NCBI GenBank assembly: GCA_031428675.1
Contig: JANOYC010000138.1
Span: 1 to 5,407, forward strand
Source of the DNA: JANOYC01 sp031428675
Lineage (GTDB): Bacteria > Actinomycetota > Actinomycetes > Actinomycetales > Microbacteriaceae
Length of the DNA: 5,407 bases
Direction of reading: 5' to 3'
Positions 1-5,407 of the stretch are shown here, piece after piece; positions within the stretch are counted from its first letter, which is position 1; each line of letters starts with the position of its first letter. The notes under the pieces were generated by a model. It saw only the letters and a list, made by a program, of their open reading frames with translations, was not told the origin of the DNA and ran no database searches. The translations under genes were made by a program, and so were the position numbers.

Positions 1-1
1 C

Positions 2-40
2 GCGATCATCGACAGCACCACCAGCCGCATGATCAGCTGA
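2..40 (+). CDS. 3' end of an upstream gene (partial, product unknown)
   Basis: Reading from base 2 gives AIIDSTTSRMIS followed by TGA at 38-40. All twelve sense codons end in G or C, which matches the codon habit of the genes downstream and favours a real coding frame. The fragment is too short to identify a product; from its position it is probably another transfer-region gene of the same operon. There is a competitor: the frame from base 1 stays open to a TGA at 76-78, which would overlap the ATG at 75 in the ATGA arrangement seen at 608 and 3512. That frame has weaker third-position GC (about 16 of 25 codons) and a His/Gln-rich product, so I rank it second. Confidence 0.4.
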   Translation, partial: AIIDSTTSRMIS

Positions 41-74
41 ACGATGGGTGGGCTGCGACGCGCACCTCAGTGGC

Positions 75-611
75 ATGAGCAATCGCAACAGCCCTGCGGA
101 AACGCCGCCCGGATCGCCCTCCGCCCTCCCGCTCGCAGTAATCACGGTTAACGAGCGCGGCACCATGACCGTCATCTACGACGGGCGCGACTTCCCGCCT
201 CCAACGCCGGACGCCTTTTGGAGTCAGGCGGGCTTTGGTGATCTTCTCGACGCAGTCTCCGACCACCGCACTCGCACCGTCCGAGTTGAAGTGCACGAGT
301 TGGATGGCTCGGTGTTCACCGACATCATCCATGCGGTGCAACGGGAACAAGCCATCGTGGACGTTCAGCCACCCAGCGTGATACGGCGGGCGCGACACCG
401 CCCAACACATCAGCTCATCGAGGTCACCGGGTCCGGATTCATCCCTGGCGAAGACGTCACCGTCGCACTGCCAGTCTGCGGCGCTGAAGGATCCGCTGAC
501 GGGAGCGCTCGCGCGGTCATCGATTTGAGCCAACTCATGGATCACCGGTCGGAGATCCTCCTCATCGGACGCGTCTCCGGCGTCATCATCACCGAGCCTT
601 TGCCGTCATGA
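75..611 (+). CDS. Conserved-type hypothetical protein upstream of the coupling protein
   Basis: The product is 178 aa with no signal peptide or membrane segment, so it is probably cytoplasmic. I do not recognise a named family. Residues 18-40 look like beta strands around TVNERGTMTVIYDG. Residues 66-85 (RTRTVRVEVHELDGSVFTDI) look like another strand pair. Residues 115-130 contain VTGSGFIPGEDVTVAL, a Gly-rich, Ig/TIG-like turn pattern, and the C-terminus (161-174) is again hydrophobic beta. My impression, not checked, is that similar proteins sit beside VirD4-type genes in other actinobacterial ICEs. The ATG at 75 was chosen over the in-frame GTG at 48 because it is a better start codon, although neither has a convincing ribosome binding site. 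The stop overlaps the next ATG by 4 bp (ATGA), so translation is probably coupled to the coupling-protein gene. An accessory role in transfer is inferred from position only. Confidence 0.75.
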   Translation: MSNRNSPAETPPGSPSALPLAVITVNERGTMTVIYDGRDFPPPTPDAFWSQAGFGDLLDAVSDHRTRTVRVEVHELDGSVFTDIIHAVQREQAIVDVQPPSVIRRARHRPTHQLIEVTGSGFIPGEDVTVALPVCGAEGSADGSARAVIDLSQLMDHRSEILLIGRVSGVIITEPLPS

Positions 612-2389
612 GCGCCCCACACGGTCAGGGACGGGGTCTCGGTGATGAGTTGACCAACTTTCTGATGATCGCGCTGGTCGCCGTCTTCGGCGTCGCCGCC
701 GTCTTGCGAGTTGCGGGTTCCATTGCGGCATTGCTCACTGGCTCTGGACAGCCCCAGGTCGGGATTGCCGGCGGAGTCGCCGTGCTGTTCAGCCCATCGA
801 ACCCGGCAGAGGTGCTGCTGGCCCCCGGGCTGAATACGATCCTCTACTGGTCGATTGCAGTCCTACTGCTCCTGGTGCTCGGCGGCGTTAACGGGTGGGC
901 TTGGGTCTGTTGGCGTCGGCACGCCCACAAAGTTGATACCGATCCACGGCGGCTTGCCGGAACAGCCAGCAGTCATGAGGTCGTAACGAGCGCGTCGGCG
1001 AAGGCGCTCCTGCGCCGGGCTGCGACGCTTCGGCCTTCGCTGGATCAGCCGAAACCCGAGGAAGTGGGCTACCTCCTCGGGCGCTCGCACGGCAAGCAGG
1101 TGTGGGCGAGCGTCGAAGACTCGATCCTCCTCATCGGTCCGCCGCGTTCGGGCAAGGGTCTGCACATTGTGATCCCGGCGATCCTCGATGCGCCGGGTGC
1201 CGTCGTGACGACGTCGACCAGGCCCGACAACCTGACGGCAACGATGTGCGCACGCGAACGGGTCGGTCCGGTCGCTGTGTTCGATCCTCAGCATCTTGCT
1301 GAAGGCGTCTCCTCGGGGCTGCGGTGGTCGCCCATTCGGGGGTGTCAGGATCCACTGACCGCGATGATCCGCGCCACTGGTCTCGCTGCGGCCACCGAAC
1401 TGTCCGCTGGGGGCGTCGAGGGTGGAGGGTTCTGGGAGGGAAAGACCCGCATCGCTCTGCAGGCGCTACTACATGCGGCCGCGCTCGATTGCCGAAGTCC
1501 GGCTGAGCTGTTCCGGTGGACTCTCGACCCATCGGCAGCCGCCGAGGCTGTCGCCATCCTGACGGGCTCACCGTTGGCTGCCACGGGCTGGGCAGATTCG
1601 CTGGACGCAACGCTCGACGCCGACCCGCGCACACGTGACAGCATCTGGCAGGGCGTTTCGCTCGCACTGTCAGCGCTGGCCGACCCCAGAGTGCTTGATG
1701 CCGTCAGCCCTGAAGACGGCGAGCAGTTCGATCCCGAGAGCTTCATCCGCGACCGTGGCACGCTGTATCTTCTGGCGACCGGTGTTGGGGCCGGGAACAG
1801 TGCAGCTCTCGTCGCAGCATTCGTCGAAGACCTCGTTGAGACCGCCCGTCGCATGGCTGCTCGATCACCCGGCGCACGGCTCGACCCACCGCTGCTGTTT
1901 GCGCTCGACGAAATCGGAAACCTCGCGCCACTACCCTCGCTGCCCACACTCATGGCGGAAGGTGGCGGCACCGGCATCACAACGATGCCGGTGCTTCAAT
2001 CCCTTGCCCAGGCGCGGGACAAATGGTCAGAGCACAAAGCGGCGGCGATCTGGGACGCCAGTATCGCGAAGATCATCCTTGGAGGCGCCTCGAACTCGCG
2101 AGACCTTCAGGACCTCTCCACGCTGATCGGCGAACGCGACGAGTTCACCGACTCCGTCACTCTCGGCGACCATGGCTCGCGCTCCAACCAGCGTTCCATC
2201 CGTCGCGTACCGATCTTGCCGCCCGACCGCATTCGCGCATTGCCGTTTGGAACAGGGGTCATTTTGCTCCGATCCGCTCCACCGATCATCACGGACCTCC
2301 ACCCCTGGCCTAAGCGCCCCGATGGTGAACAGCTCAAAGCAGATCGTGCGGCGGTTGAGTCGCTGTTGGGTCGCCCTGCAGCGCACTGA
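608..2389 (+). CDS. VirD4/TraG-family type IV coupling protein (conjugative DNA transfer ATPase)
   Basis: This 593-aa protein is a predicted membrane ATPase that would link the relaxase-DNA complex to the mating channel and drive DNA export. Two hydrophobic segments near residues 18-42 and 77-101 form an N-terminal membrane anchor, with a short loop between them and the ATPase in the cytoplasm. The Walker A motif is GPPRSGKG at 177-184, followed by HIVIPAIL; Gly after the Lys, rather than Ser/Thr, is usual in the VirD4 group. Walker B is LLFALDE at 429-435, leading into the family signature region EIGNLAPLPSLPTLMAEGGG and the downstream Gln-containing stretch VLQSLAQARDKW (462-473). Residues about 245-375 are Ala-rich and helical, in the place of the all-alpha domain that contacts relaxosome partners in VirD4/TraD. 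The start is fixed by a 4-bp overlap with the upstream gene. The C-terminus is short, with no long acidic tail as in F-plasmid TraD. FtsK/TraB-type pumps are excluded by the membrane topology and the Walker B context. Confidence 0.93.
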   Translation: MSAPHGQGRGLGDELTNFLMIALVAVFGVAAVLRVAGSIAALLTGSGQPQVGIAGGVAVLFSPSNPAEVLLAPGLNTILYWSIAVLLLLVLGGVNGWAWVCWRRHAHKVDTDPRRLAGTASSHEVVTSASAKALLRRAATLRPSLDQPKPEEVGYLLGRSHGKQVWASVEDSILLIGPPRSGKGLHIVIPAILDAPGAVVTTSTRPDNLTATMCARERVGPVAVFDPQHLAEGVSSGLRWSPIRGCQDPLTAMIRATGLAAATELSAGGVEGGGFWEGKTRIALQALLHAAALDCRSPAELFRWTLDPSAAAEAVAILTGSPLAATGWADSLDATLDADPRTRDSIWQGVSLALSALADPRVLDAVSPEDGEQFDPESFIRDRGTLYLLATGVGAGNSAALVAAFVEDLVETARRMAARSPGARLDPPLLFALDEIGNLAPLPSLPTLMAEGGGTGITTMPVLQSLAQARDKWSEHKAAAIWDASIAKIILGGASNSRDLQDLSTLIGERDEFTDSVTLGDHGSRSNQRSIRRVPILPPDRIRALPFGTGVILLRSAPPIITDLHPWPKRPDGEQLKADRAAVESLLGRPAAH

Positions 2390-2425
2390 TCCGCTCTGGG
2401 GCGCGGCGCGCACCTGTCTGTTGCA

Positions 2426-2436
2426 GTGGTCACCAC
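2426..2436. promoter_or_regulatory. Small palindrome before ssb (possible operator or RNA hairpin)
   Basis: GTGGT and ACCAC flank a single C in the 82-nt gap between the coupling-protein and ssb genes, the only real intergenic space in the operon. A wider, looser inverted repeat surrounds it: TGGGGCG at 2397-2403 with CGCCCCA at 2447-2453. I see no convincing -35/-10 pair, so this may be a protein-binding site or simply an RNA fold. A 5-bp arm can occur by chance. Confidence 0.25.
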
Positions 2437-2471
2437 ATCGGATGGCCGCCCCAACAGATCAAGGAGTCGTC

Positions 2472-2936
2472 ATGTCCATCGACACCCAACAGGCCATCAC
2501 AGGATTCATCGCGACCGAGCCCCGTCTGACCTACACCGACGACGGTACCGCGCGGTTCTACGCGCGGATCGGCATAGAGCATTCGCGGCAGGACCCAGAC
2601 GGAAGCTTCACGCAGCTCGACCCGTCGTTCCACGACATGAGCGCCTTCCGGCGCGCAGCCGAAGAAGGAGTCGCGCGATTCCACAAAGGAGACAAGTTCA
2701 TCGCCACCGGGCGCGTGCGCGAGTACAGCTACGAGAAGGACGGTCAGACTGTCGCAGCCGAGGAGTTCATCGTCTCCCGCTTCGGTCACGACGTTGCACG
2801 CACCCGATACGAGGTCGATCGCGGACCTCATCGCGACAGCAACATGCGCGAGGCGACTGGTCGTGATGCCTCCCCTTTTGAAGCACCTGCCCGAGCGCGA
2901 GCGCAGTCAGATGCCGCTCCTGCGGTCAGCATCTGA
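2472..2936 (+). CDS. ssb: Single-stranded DNA-binding protein (SSB family, element-borne)
   Basis: The 154-aa product matches an OB-fold SSB. Residues 5-36 form the first strands (ITGFIATEPRLTYTDDG, then ARFYARIGIEH). The central SAFRRAAEEGVARFHKGDKF leads into IATGRVREYSYEKDG (77-91) and EEFIVSRFGHD (97-107), the usual SSB order of helix, KGD turn and last strands. The start is decided by AAGGAG at 2461-2466, five bases before the ATG; the frame stays open upstream, but nothing there is as well placed. The tail after residue 111 is charged, Ala-rich and ends in APAVSI. It lacks the acidic tip ending in PF through which housekeeping SSBs recruit partner proteins. On a conjugative element such a protein probably coats the single strand after transfer or blocks host responses to it; that role is inferred. 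It lies 15 nt upstream of the next gene, with which it is likely co-transcribed. Confidence 0.88.
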   Translation: MSIDTQQAITGFIATEPRLTYTDDGTARFYARIGIEHSRQDPDGSFTQLDPSFHDMSAFRRAAEEGVARFHKGDKFIATGRVREYSYEKDGQTVAAEEFIVSRFGHDVARTRYEVDRGPHRDSNMREATGRDASPFEAPARARAQSDAAPAVSI

Positions 2937-2951
2937 GTAGGAGCGGTCATC

Positions 2952-3515
2952 GTGACTGACTTCATCCCCAGCCCCGAAGCACACGAAGGGCGTGACGCGG
3001 ATGACTACGACGAATCATTCGTCGCTGAACCACCGCATCCGATCAACTGGAATCTCCTCACTGCGAACGACGCGGAGGTCGAGTGGCTGGAACTGAATCG
3101 CTGGATCGACTGGCTCCGCCGAACATACGGACTCCCGGCAGCAGTGATCCCGCCCTACTGGCATCGTCACCCCGAGCTCGTCTGGGAGCTGTCAGCGCTG
3201 CACCTGCACTGGCTGTGCGCCTACGACCCCAACCAAAATGGATCCGCACCGTTGGGGTGGCATCGCGACTTTGCGGACGCTCGTCTCCGACTCCGCGATT
3301 GGGTAGCTACCTGCGGGACTCGACTCGATCGTGATCGCCCCACACGGCAAGCCACTTGGCCCGGAGAAGAGCCGTCCATTCCCTCCGAAGAAGCGATGAT
3401 CACCGACCGGGAAGCCGACTTCGTCGAGTTCGTCGTTGATGACGTTCAGCGACGTCAGGCAGCCGAGGACGAGTTCTACCGTTCACTCGGCAACCCTCCG
3501 CTGGAGGAATCATGA
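2952..3515 (+). CDS. DUF4913 domain-containing protein
   Basis: The 187-aa product has no signal peptide or membrane segment. The core at residues 40-122 is rich in Trp and Arg: EWLELNRWIDWLRRTYG (44-60), then IPPYWHRHPELVWELSALHLHW (66-87), then GWHRDFADARLRLRDWV (102-118). I recognise this as the DUF4913 pattern common in actinobacterial mobile elements, whose biochemical role I do not know. The first 30 residues and the last 50 are acidic (for example DADDYDESF and EADFVEFVVDD) and probably disordered. The GTG start is supported by TAGGAG at 2938-2943, eight bases upstream. The stop overlaps the ATG of the next gene by 4 bp, so it is probably translated together with the excisionase and integrase. 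That position suggests a role in element maintenance or control of recombination, which is inference only. Confidence 0.8.
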   Translation: MTDFIPSPEAHEGRDADDYDESFVAEPPHPINWNLLTANDAEVEWLELNRWIDWLRRTYGLPAAVIPPYWHRHPELVWELSALHLHWLCAYDPNQNGSAPLGWHRDFADARLRLRDWVATCGTRLDRDRPTRQATWPGEEPSIPSEEAMITDREADFVEFVVDDVQRRQAAEDEFYRSLGNPPLEES

Positions 3516-3730
3516 GCAACGCGGCCGAAGCGACTGCGCCAGTCTCACCATTGCTGGATAGCCGGGAGGTCGCCTCGTACCTGAAGGTCTCCGAATCGAC
3601 ATTGTCTCGATGGCGCTCCGCAGAGACCGGACCACCATTCATCAAGCTCGGCGGTATCGCCCGATACCGGCTCGAAGCAATCGACGAATGGCTGCAGAAC
3701 TTGGAGCCGCACCATGGCCCGCCCAACTGA
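3512..3730 (+). CDS. Excisionase-like helix-turn-helix protein (HTH_17/MerR-type)
   Basis: This 72-aa protein is essentially one DNA-binding domain. LLDSREVASYLKVSESTLSRWRSAE (14-38) is the helix-turn-helix, and GPPFIKLGGIARYRLEAIDEWLQ (40-62) is the wing and closing helix; the sequence from the PPF turn to the Arg-Tyr before DEWL is characteristic of the excisionase/AlpA-like group. In ICEs and phages such proteins bend DNA at the attachment site and tip the integrase towards excision, and some also repress promoters. GGAGG at 3503-3507 precedes the ATG by four bases. The reading frame overlaps the integrase start by 17 bp, the common xis-int arrangement, which strengthens the excisionase call. 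A pure transcriptional regulator remains possible. Confidence 0.85.
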   Translation: MSNAAEATAPVSPLLDSREVASYLKVSESTLSRWRSAETGPPFIKLGGIARYRLEAIDEWLQNLEPHHGPPN

Positions 3731-4946
3731 GCCAATGCCAGAGTCCTCACCCCGTCCGGTGCCACCGATCGGGGTGAGGATCTCCACCGACATGGAACGA
3801 CGCTCCTACGGAATTCGAGCGCGCGCACGCTGGACCGATCCGCTCAGCAAGCAGCGCGTGATCCGTACCGAGATCGTGAAGGACGAGGCAACCGCGCGGG
3901 CATTCTTCGAAACGCTCCGGAACTCTTCGGTCAAGGGAATGGACGTCTCCATGACGCTCCTGGAGTTCTTCACCTCGATCGACGATCGATGGGCACGCGG
4001 CCTCGATATGACTTCCACCGGAGACAACTACCGGTATGGTCTTCGGCTCCGAGTGCTCCCGGCGCTTGGCCATCTGCCCGTCACTCAGATCACCGCGGGA
4101 ATGATCGACCGCACGATCGATGACTGGGAGAAGCAGTACGGCGCATCGACGATCAAGAACACCATCGCCCCACTCGTGCGGGTACTCGACGAAGCCGTTC
4201 GTGACGGCCTGATCACAATCAATCCCGCCAAGCACCGTGCGAAGCGGAGTCTCCATCGAAACGCGTTCCGAGTTCAACCGGCCGAAGATGCTGCTTCGCG
4301 TGCGCACGCGATCCCTGACCTGCAGAAGCTGAACCAGCTCGCCTCCGCCTGCGGTGCCGTACATCAGTCCTATTCAGACTTCGTGATGCTCGCCGCTCTA
4401 CTGGCAGCACGTTCTTCCGAAGTCTCCGGACTTCAAGTCGGAGACGTGGACTTCACAAAGAACCTTGTCATCATCAGACGACAGGTCTTCCCCGGCAGGG
4501 GCGGCCTCATCACCAAGCAAACCAAGAGCCGCAAAGAGCGTCGCGTGCCGATTCTCGACCCACTCCGGCCGGTCCTGAAGCGACTCTGCGCGTTCAAGCA
4601 GCCGGAAACGCCTCTCCTCGTCGGTCCGCGTGGCGGCTTCCTCACGACGGCCACCGTTCGCGATGCGACCAGCTGGGACCAGGTTGTTGCTGACCTCGGG
4701 CTGCCGAATCTCACCCGACACGGTCTCCGACACACCGGTGCCACCTGGCTCGCCGACGCCGGAGTGCCCCTCCATGTCCTCCAAGAGATCCTCGGACACG
4801 CCTCAATCGAGACAACACGCGGCTATCTCCACCCCGATGACCGCCACCTCGCCTCCGCCGCGGAACAAGCCAACGCCTTCCTCAGCAGAGACGCCCGCCC
4901 GAAGACTTCAGGACGGCCACGGCAAGGCGTCGGACGCGGGCTGTGA
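3714..4946 (+). CDS. int: Tyrosine recombinase / site-specific integrase
   Basis: This 410-aa enzyme would cut and rejoin DNA at the element and host attachment sites through a 3'-phosphotyrosine link. Residues about 20-70 (MERRSYGIRARARWTDPLSKQ and on) look like the small three-stranded arm-binding domain. Residues 80-175 are the SAM-like core-binding domain, and 195-390 the catalytic domain. All expected active-site residues are visible: Arg233 in AARSSEVSGL, Lys271 in QTKSRKERRVPI, His336 and Arg339 in TRHGLRHTGAT, His362 in LGHAS, and Tyr371 in TTRGYLHPD. It therefore appears intact. The ATG at 3714 has GGAG at 3703-3706 upstream and overlaps the excisionase gene; Met8 and Met27 are in-frame alternatives. 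The gene carries a strong hairpin in codons 11-23. It ends about 195 bp from an intact tRNA-Pro, the expected position for an integrase next to its attachment site. No separate promoter is evident. Confidence 0.95.
   Translation: MARPTEPMPESSPRPVPPIGVRISTDMERRSYGIRARARWTDPLSKQRVIRTEIVKDEATARAFFETLRNSSVKGMDVSMTLLEFFTSIDDRWARGLDMTSTGDNYRYGLRLRVLPALGHLPVTQITAGMIDRTIDDWEKQYGASTIKNTIAPLVRVLDEAVRDGLITINPAKHRAKRSLHRNAFRVQPAEDAASRAHAIPDLQKLNQLASACGAVHQSYSDFVMLAALLAARSSEVSGLQVGDVDFTKNLVIIRRQVFPGRGGLITKQTKSRKERRVPILDPLRPVLKRLCAFKQPETPLLVGPRGGFLTTATVRDATSWDQVVADLGLPNLTRHGLRHTGATWLADAGVPLHVLQEILGHASIETTRGYLHPDDRHLASAAEQANAFLSRDARPKTSGRPRQGVGRGL
3744..3780 (+). repeat. Perfect 11-bp inverted repeat at the start of the integrase gene
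   Basis: TCCTCACCCCG at 3744-3754 is exactly complementary to CGGGGTGAGGA at 3770-3780. The 15-nt centre contains a second small stem, CGGT (3757-3760) with ACCG (3764-3767) around GCC, so RNA would fold as an 11-bp stem, a 2x2 internal loop and a 4-bp tip. It begins 30 nt inside int, within a Pro/Ser-rich leader that is probably unstructured protein. No T-run follows, so it is not a classical terminator. The 3' arm contains GAGGA, about 11 nt before the in-frame ATG of Met27, so the hairpin could hide an internal ribosome binding site. The symmetric DNA could equally be a protein-binding site. Confidence 0.6.
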
Positions 4947-4973
4947 CGGCTCCGACGCGGGTCTGCACCGTCG

Positions 4974-4994
4974 TGGTCCCCTTTTGGTCCCCTT
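4974..4994 (+). repeat. Tandem TGGTCCCCTT repeats (candidate integrase arm-type sites)
   Basis: TGGTCCCCTT occurs at 4974-4983 and again at 4985-4994, exactly 11 bp apart, about one helical turn. A related pair occurs in inverted orientation at 5059-5077. Short, phased direct repeats between an integrase gene and its attachment core are what tyrosine-recombinase arm-type sites look like. The link to this integrase is inference. Confidence 0.5.
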
Positions 4995-5001
4995 ATCCAC
5001 A
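4993..5001 (+). promoter_or_regulatory. DnaA-box-like sequence 1
   Basis: TTATCCACA is an exact match to the classical bacterial DnaA box. It overlaps the last two bases of the second TGGTCCCCTT repeat. The next base, G, is shared with the second box, making a 10-bp direct repeat. Many actinobacteria prefer TTGTCCACA, so binding by host DnaA is plausible but not certain; an integrase or excisionase site is the alternative. Confidence 0.45.
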
Positions 5002-5025
5002 GCCGGGGCATCGCAGCGGATTCTG

Positions 5026-5034
5026 TTATCCACA
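5026..5034 (+). promoter_or_regulatory. DnaA-box-like sequence 2
   Basis: This is a second exact TTATCCACA, again followed by G, in the same orientation and 33 bp downstream of the first (about three helical turns). An AT-richer stretch follows from about 5079, but it is occupied by the terminator hairpin. Two boxes alone are not enough to call a replication origin. Confidence 0.45.
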
Positions 5035-5058
5035 GGTCGACCCTACGAATCGGCCCCG

Positions 5059-5077
5059 GGGGGCCAGAGGGGGACCA
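5059..5077 (-). repeat. Inverted, partly degenerate pair of the TGGTCCCC repeat
   Basis: Read on the minus strand, TGGTCCCC lies at 5077-5070 and TGGCCCCC (one mismatch) at 5066-5059, again 11 bp apart and separated by three bases. With the plus-strand pair at 4974-4994 this gives a symmetric layout about 100 bp long around the two TTATCCACA boxes. Its left edge adjoins a GGCCCC/GGGGCC palindrome, so some of the G-run similarity could be compositional. Confidence 0.4.
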
Positions 5078-5105
5078 GAGAAAACGACGTTCAGAAACAG
5101 CAAAC

Positions 5106-5133
5106 CCCTGATGAAAATTGCTTCTCATCAGGG
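5106..5133. terminator. Bidirectional intrinsic terminator between int and tRNA-Pro
   Basis: CCCTGATGA at 5106-5114 pairs perfectly with TCATCAGGG at 5125-5133 around a 10-nt loop. On the plus strand it is followed by ATTTTCT, and on the minus strand by a weaker GTTTG stretch. It lies between two convergent units, the int transcript from the left and tRNA-Pro from the right, and could end both. Confidence 0.8.
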
Positions 5134-5141
5134 ATTTTCTG

Positions 5142-5217
<76 letters not shown>

Positions 5218-5235
5218 GCATTGTTTTTCAGTTGT

Positions 5236-5308
<73 letters not shown>

Positions 5309-5312
5309 ACTT

Positions 5313-5352
5313 GTGCGGGTGCGAGGCTCTTGGGGGAGGCTCGCACGCGCAC
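5313..5352. repeat. Long inverted repeat upstream of the tRNA-Pro copies
   Basis: Arms 5313-5325 and 5340-5352 pair over 12 of 13 positions (single G-G mismatch at 5318/5347) around a 14-nt centre. GAGGCTC is also directly repeated inside (5323-5329 and 5336-5342). There is no T-run on either side, so a terminator is unlikely. A minus-strand TAAGCT at 5362-5367 resembles an actinobacterial -10 box for the tRNA transcript, but I found no good -35. The rest of 5309-5407 shows no gene I can support. Confidence 0.45.
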
Positions 5353-5407
5353 CGAGAACATAGCTTACCCCGTTGCGGGCGGCGTCGATGTCGGGCGGAA
5401 ACAGAGC

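Noticed and set aside
33..545. Minus-strand open frame of 170 codons opposite the first gene
   Set aside because: Arg/Asp/Ala-rich composition with no recognisable motif; the plus-strand frame fits the operon and overlaps the next gene by ATGA.
1345..1980. Minus-strand open frame of 211 codons opposite the coupling protein
   Set aside because: Ser/Ala-rich antisense shadow in GC-rich DNA; the plus strand carries Walker A and B motifs in a continuous 593-codon frame.
2172..2471. Upstream extension of the ssb frame by 100 codons
   Set aside because: It overlaps the end of the coupling-protein gene in another frame and reads as out-of-frame sequence; AAGGAG before the ATG at 2472 marks the true start.
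4422..4445. Near-perfect inverted repeat GTCTCC-GACTT / AAGTC-GGAGAC within int
   Set aside because: It has a single bulged base and a one-base centre, and it encodes the conserved stretch after Arg233. It is more likely a by-product of coding in GC-rich DNA than a signal.
4974..5077. Replication origin or CRISPR-like array
   Set aside because: Only two DnaA-type boxes and four short repeats with no spacer regularity, no Rep gene and no clear AT-rich unwinding region; an attachment-region array explains it better.

Overview
The window looks like the integrase-proximal end of an actinobacterial integrative and conjugative element (ICE), still joined to its tRNA-Pro attachment site. The DNA is GC-rich, with strong G/C preference at third codon positions. 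The gene set (VirD4-type coupling protein, SSB-like protein, DUF4913-like protein, small HTH excisionase, tyrosine integrase) is typical of ICEs in high-GC Gram-positive bacteria. A Microbacteriaceae-like host is my best guess, but only Actinomycetota is well supported.

Layout. Positions 1-40 probably hold the last codons of an upstream transfer gene. From about 75 to 4946 every gene lies on the plus strand and is tightly packed: an unrecognised conserved-type protein (75-611), a VirD4/TraG-family coupling ATPase (608-2389), an SSB-like protein (2472-2936), a DUF4913-like protein (2952-3515), an excisionase-like HTH protein (3512-3730) and a tyrosine recombinase (3714-4946). Three junctions overlap (4, 4 and 17 bp). 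The only notable gap (82 nt, before ssb) has no promoter I can defend. Recombination and transfer genes may therefore share one transcript.

The non-coding end (4947-5407) is the most structured part. Downstream of int are two TGGTCCCC repeats 11 bp apart, two perfect TTATCCACA boxes 33 bp apart, and an inverted, slightly degenerate pair of the TGGTCCCC repeat, again 11 bp apart. These look like integrase arm-type sites and/or DnaA boxes. A bidirectional terminator follows, then an intact tRNA-Pro(GGG) on the minus strand with its 3' end facing int. Just beyond it is a second, damaged tRNA-Pro. Its 5' half is identical to the intact gene over 42 nt, its T arm is destroyed, and its acceptor stem can still pair. 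The switch from identity to divergence falls at the anticodon stem-loop, where tRNA-targeting tyrosine recombinases usually cross over, so this looks like a scar of integration.

How the parts fit (inference): the integrase and excisionase would insert and excise the element at tRNA-Pro, the coupling protein would bring the processed DNA to a type IV secretion channel encoded to the left, and the SSB-like protein could protect single-stranded DNA during transfer. A perfect 11-bp inverted repeat inside the first codons of int may add post-transcriptional control. I found no wholly new system; the unusual signals are the tRNA scar, the repeat array and the int hairpin.
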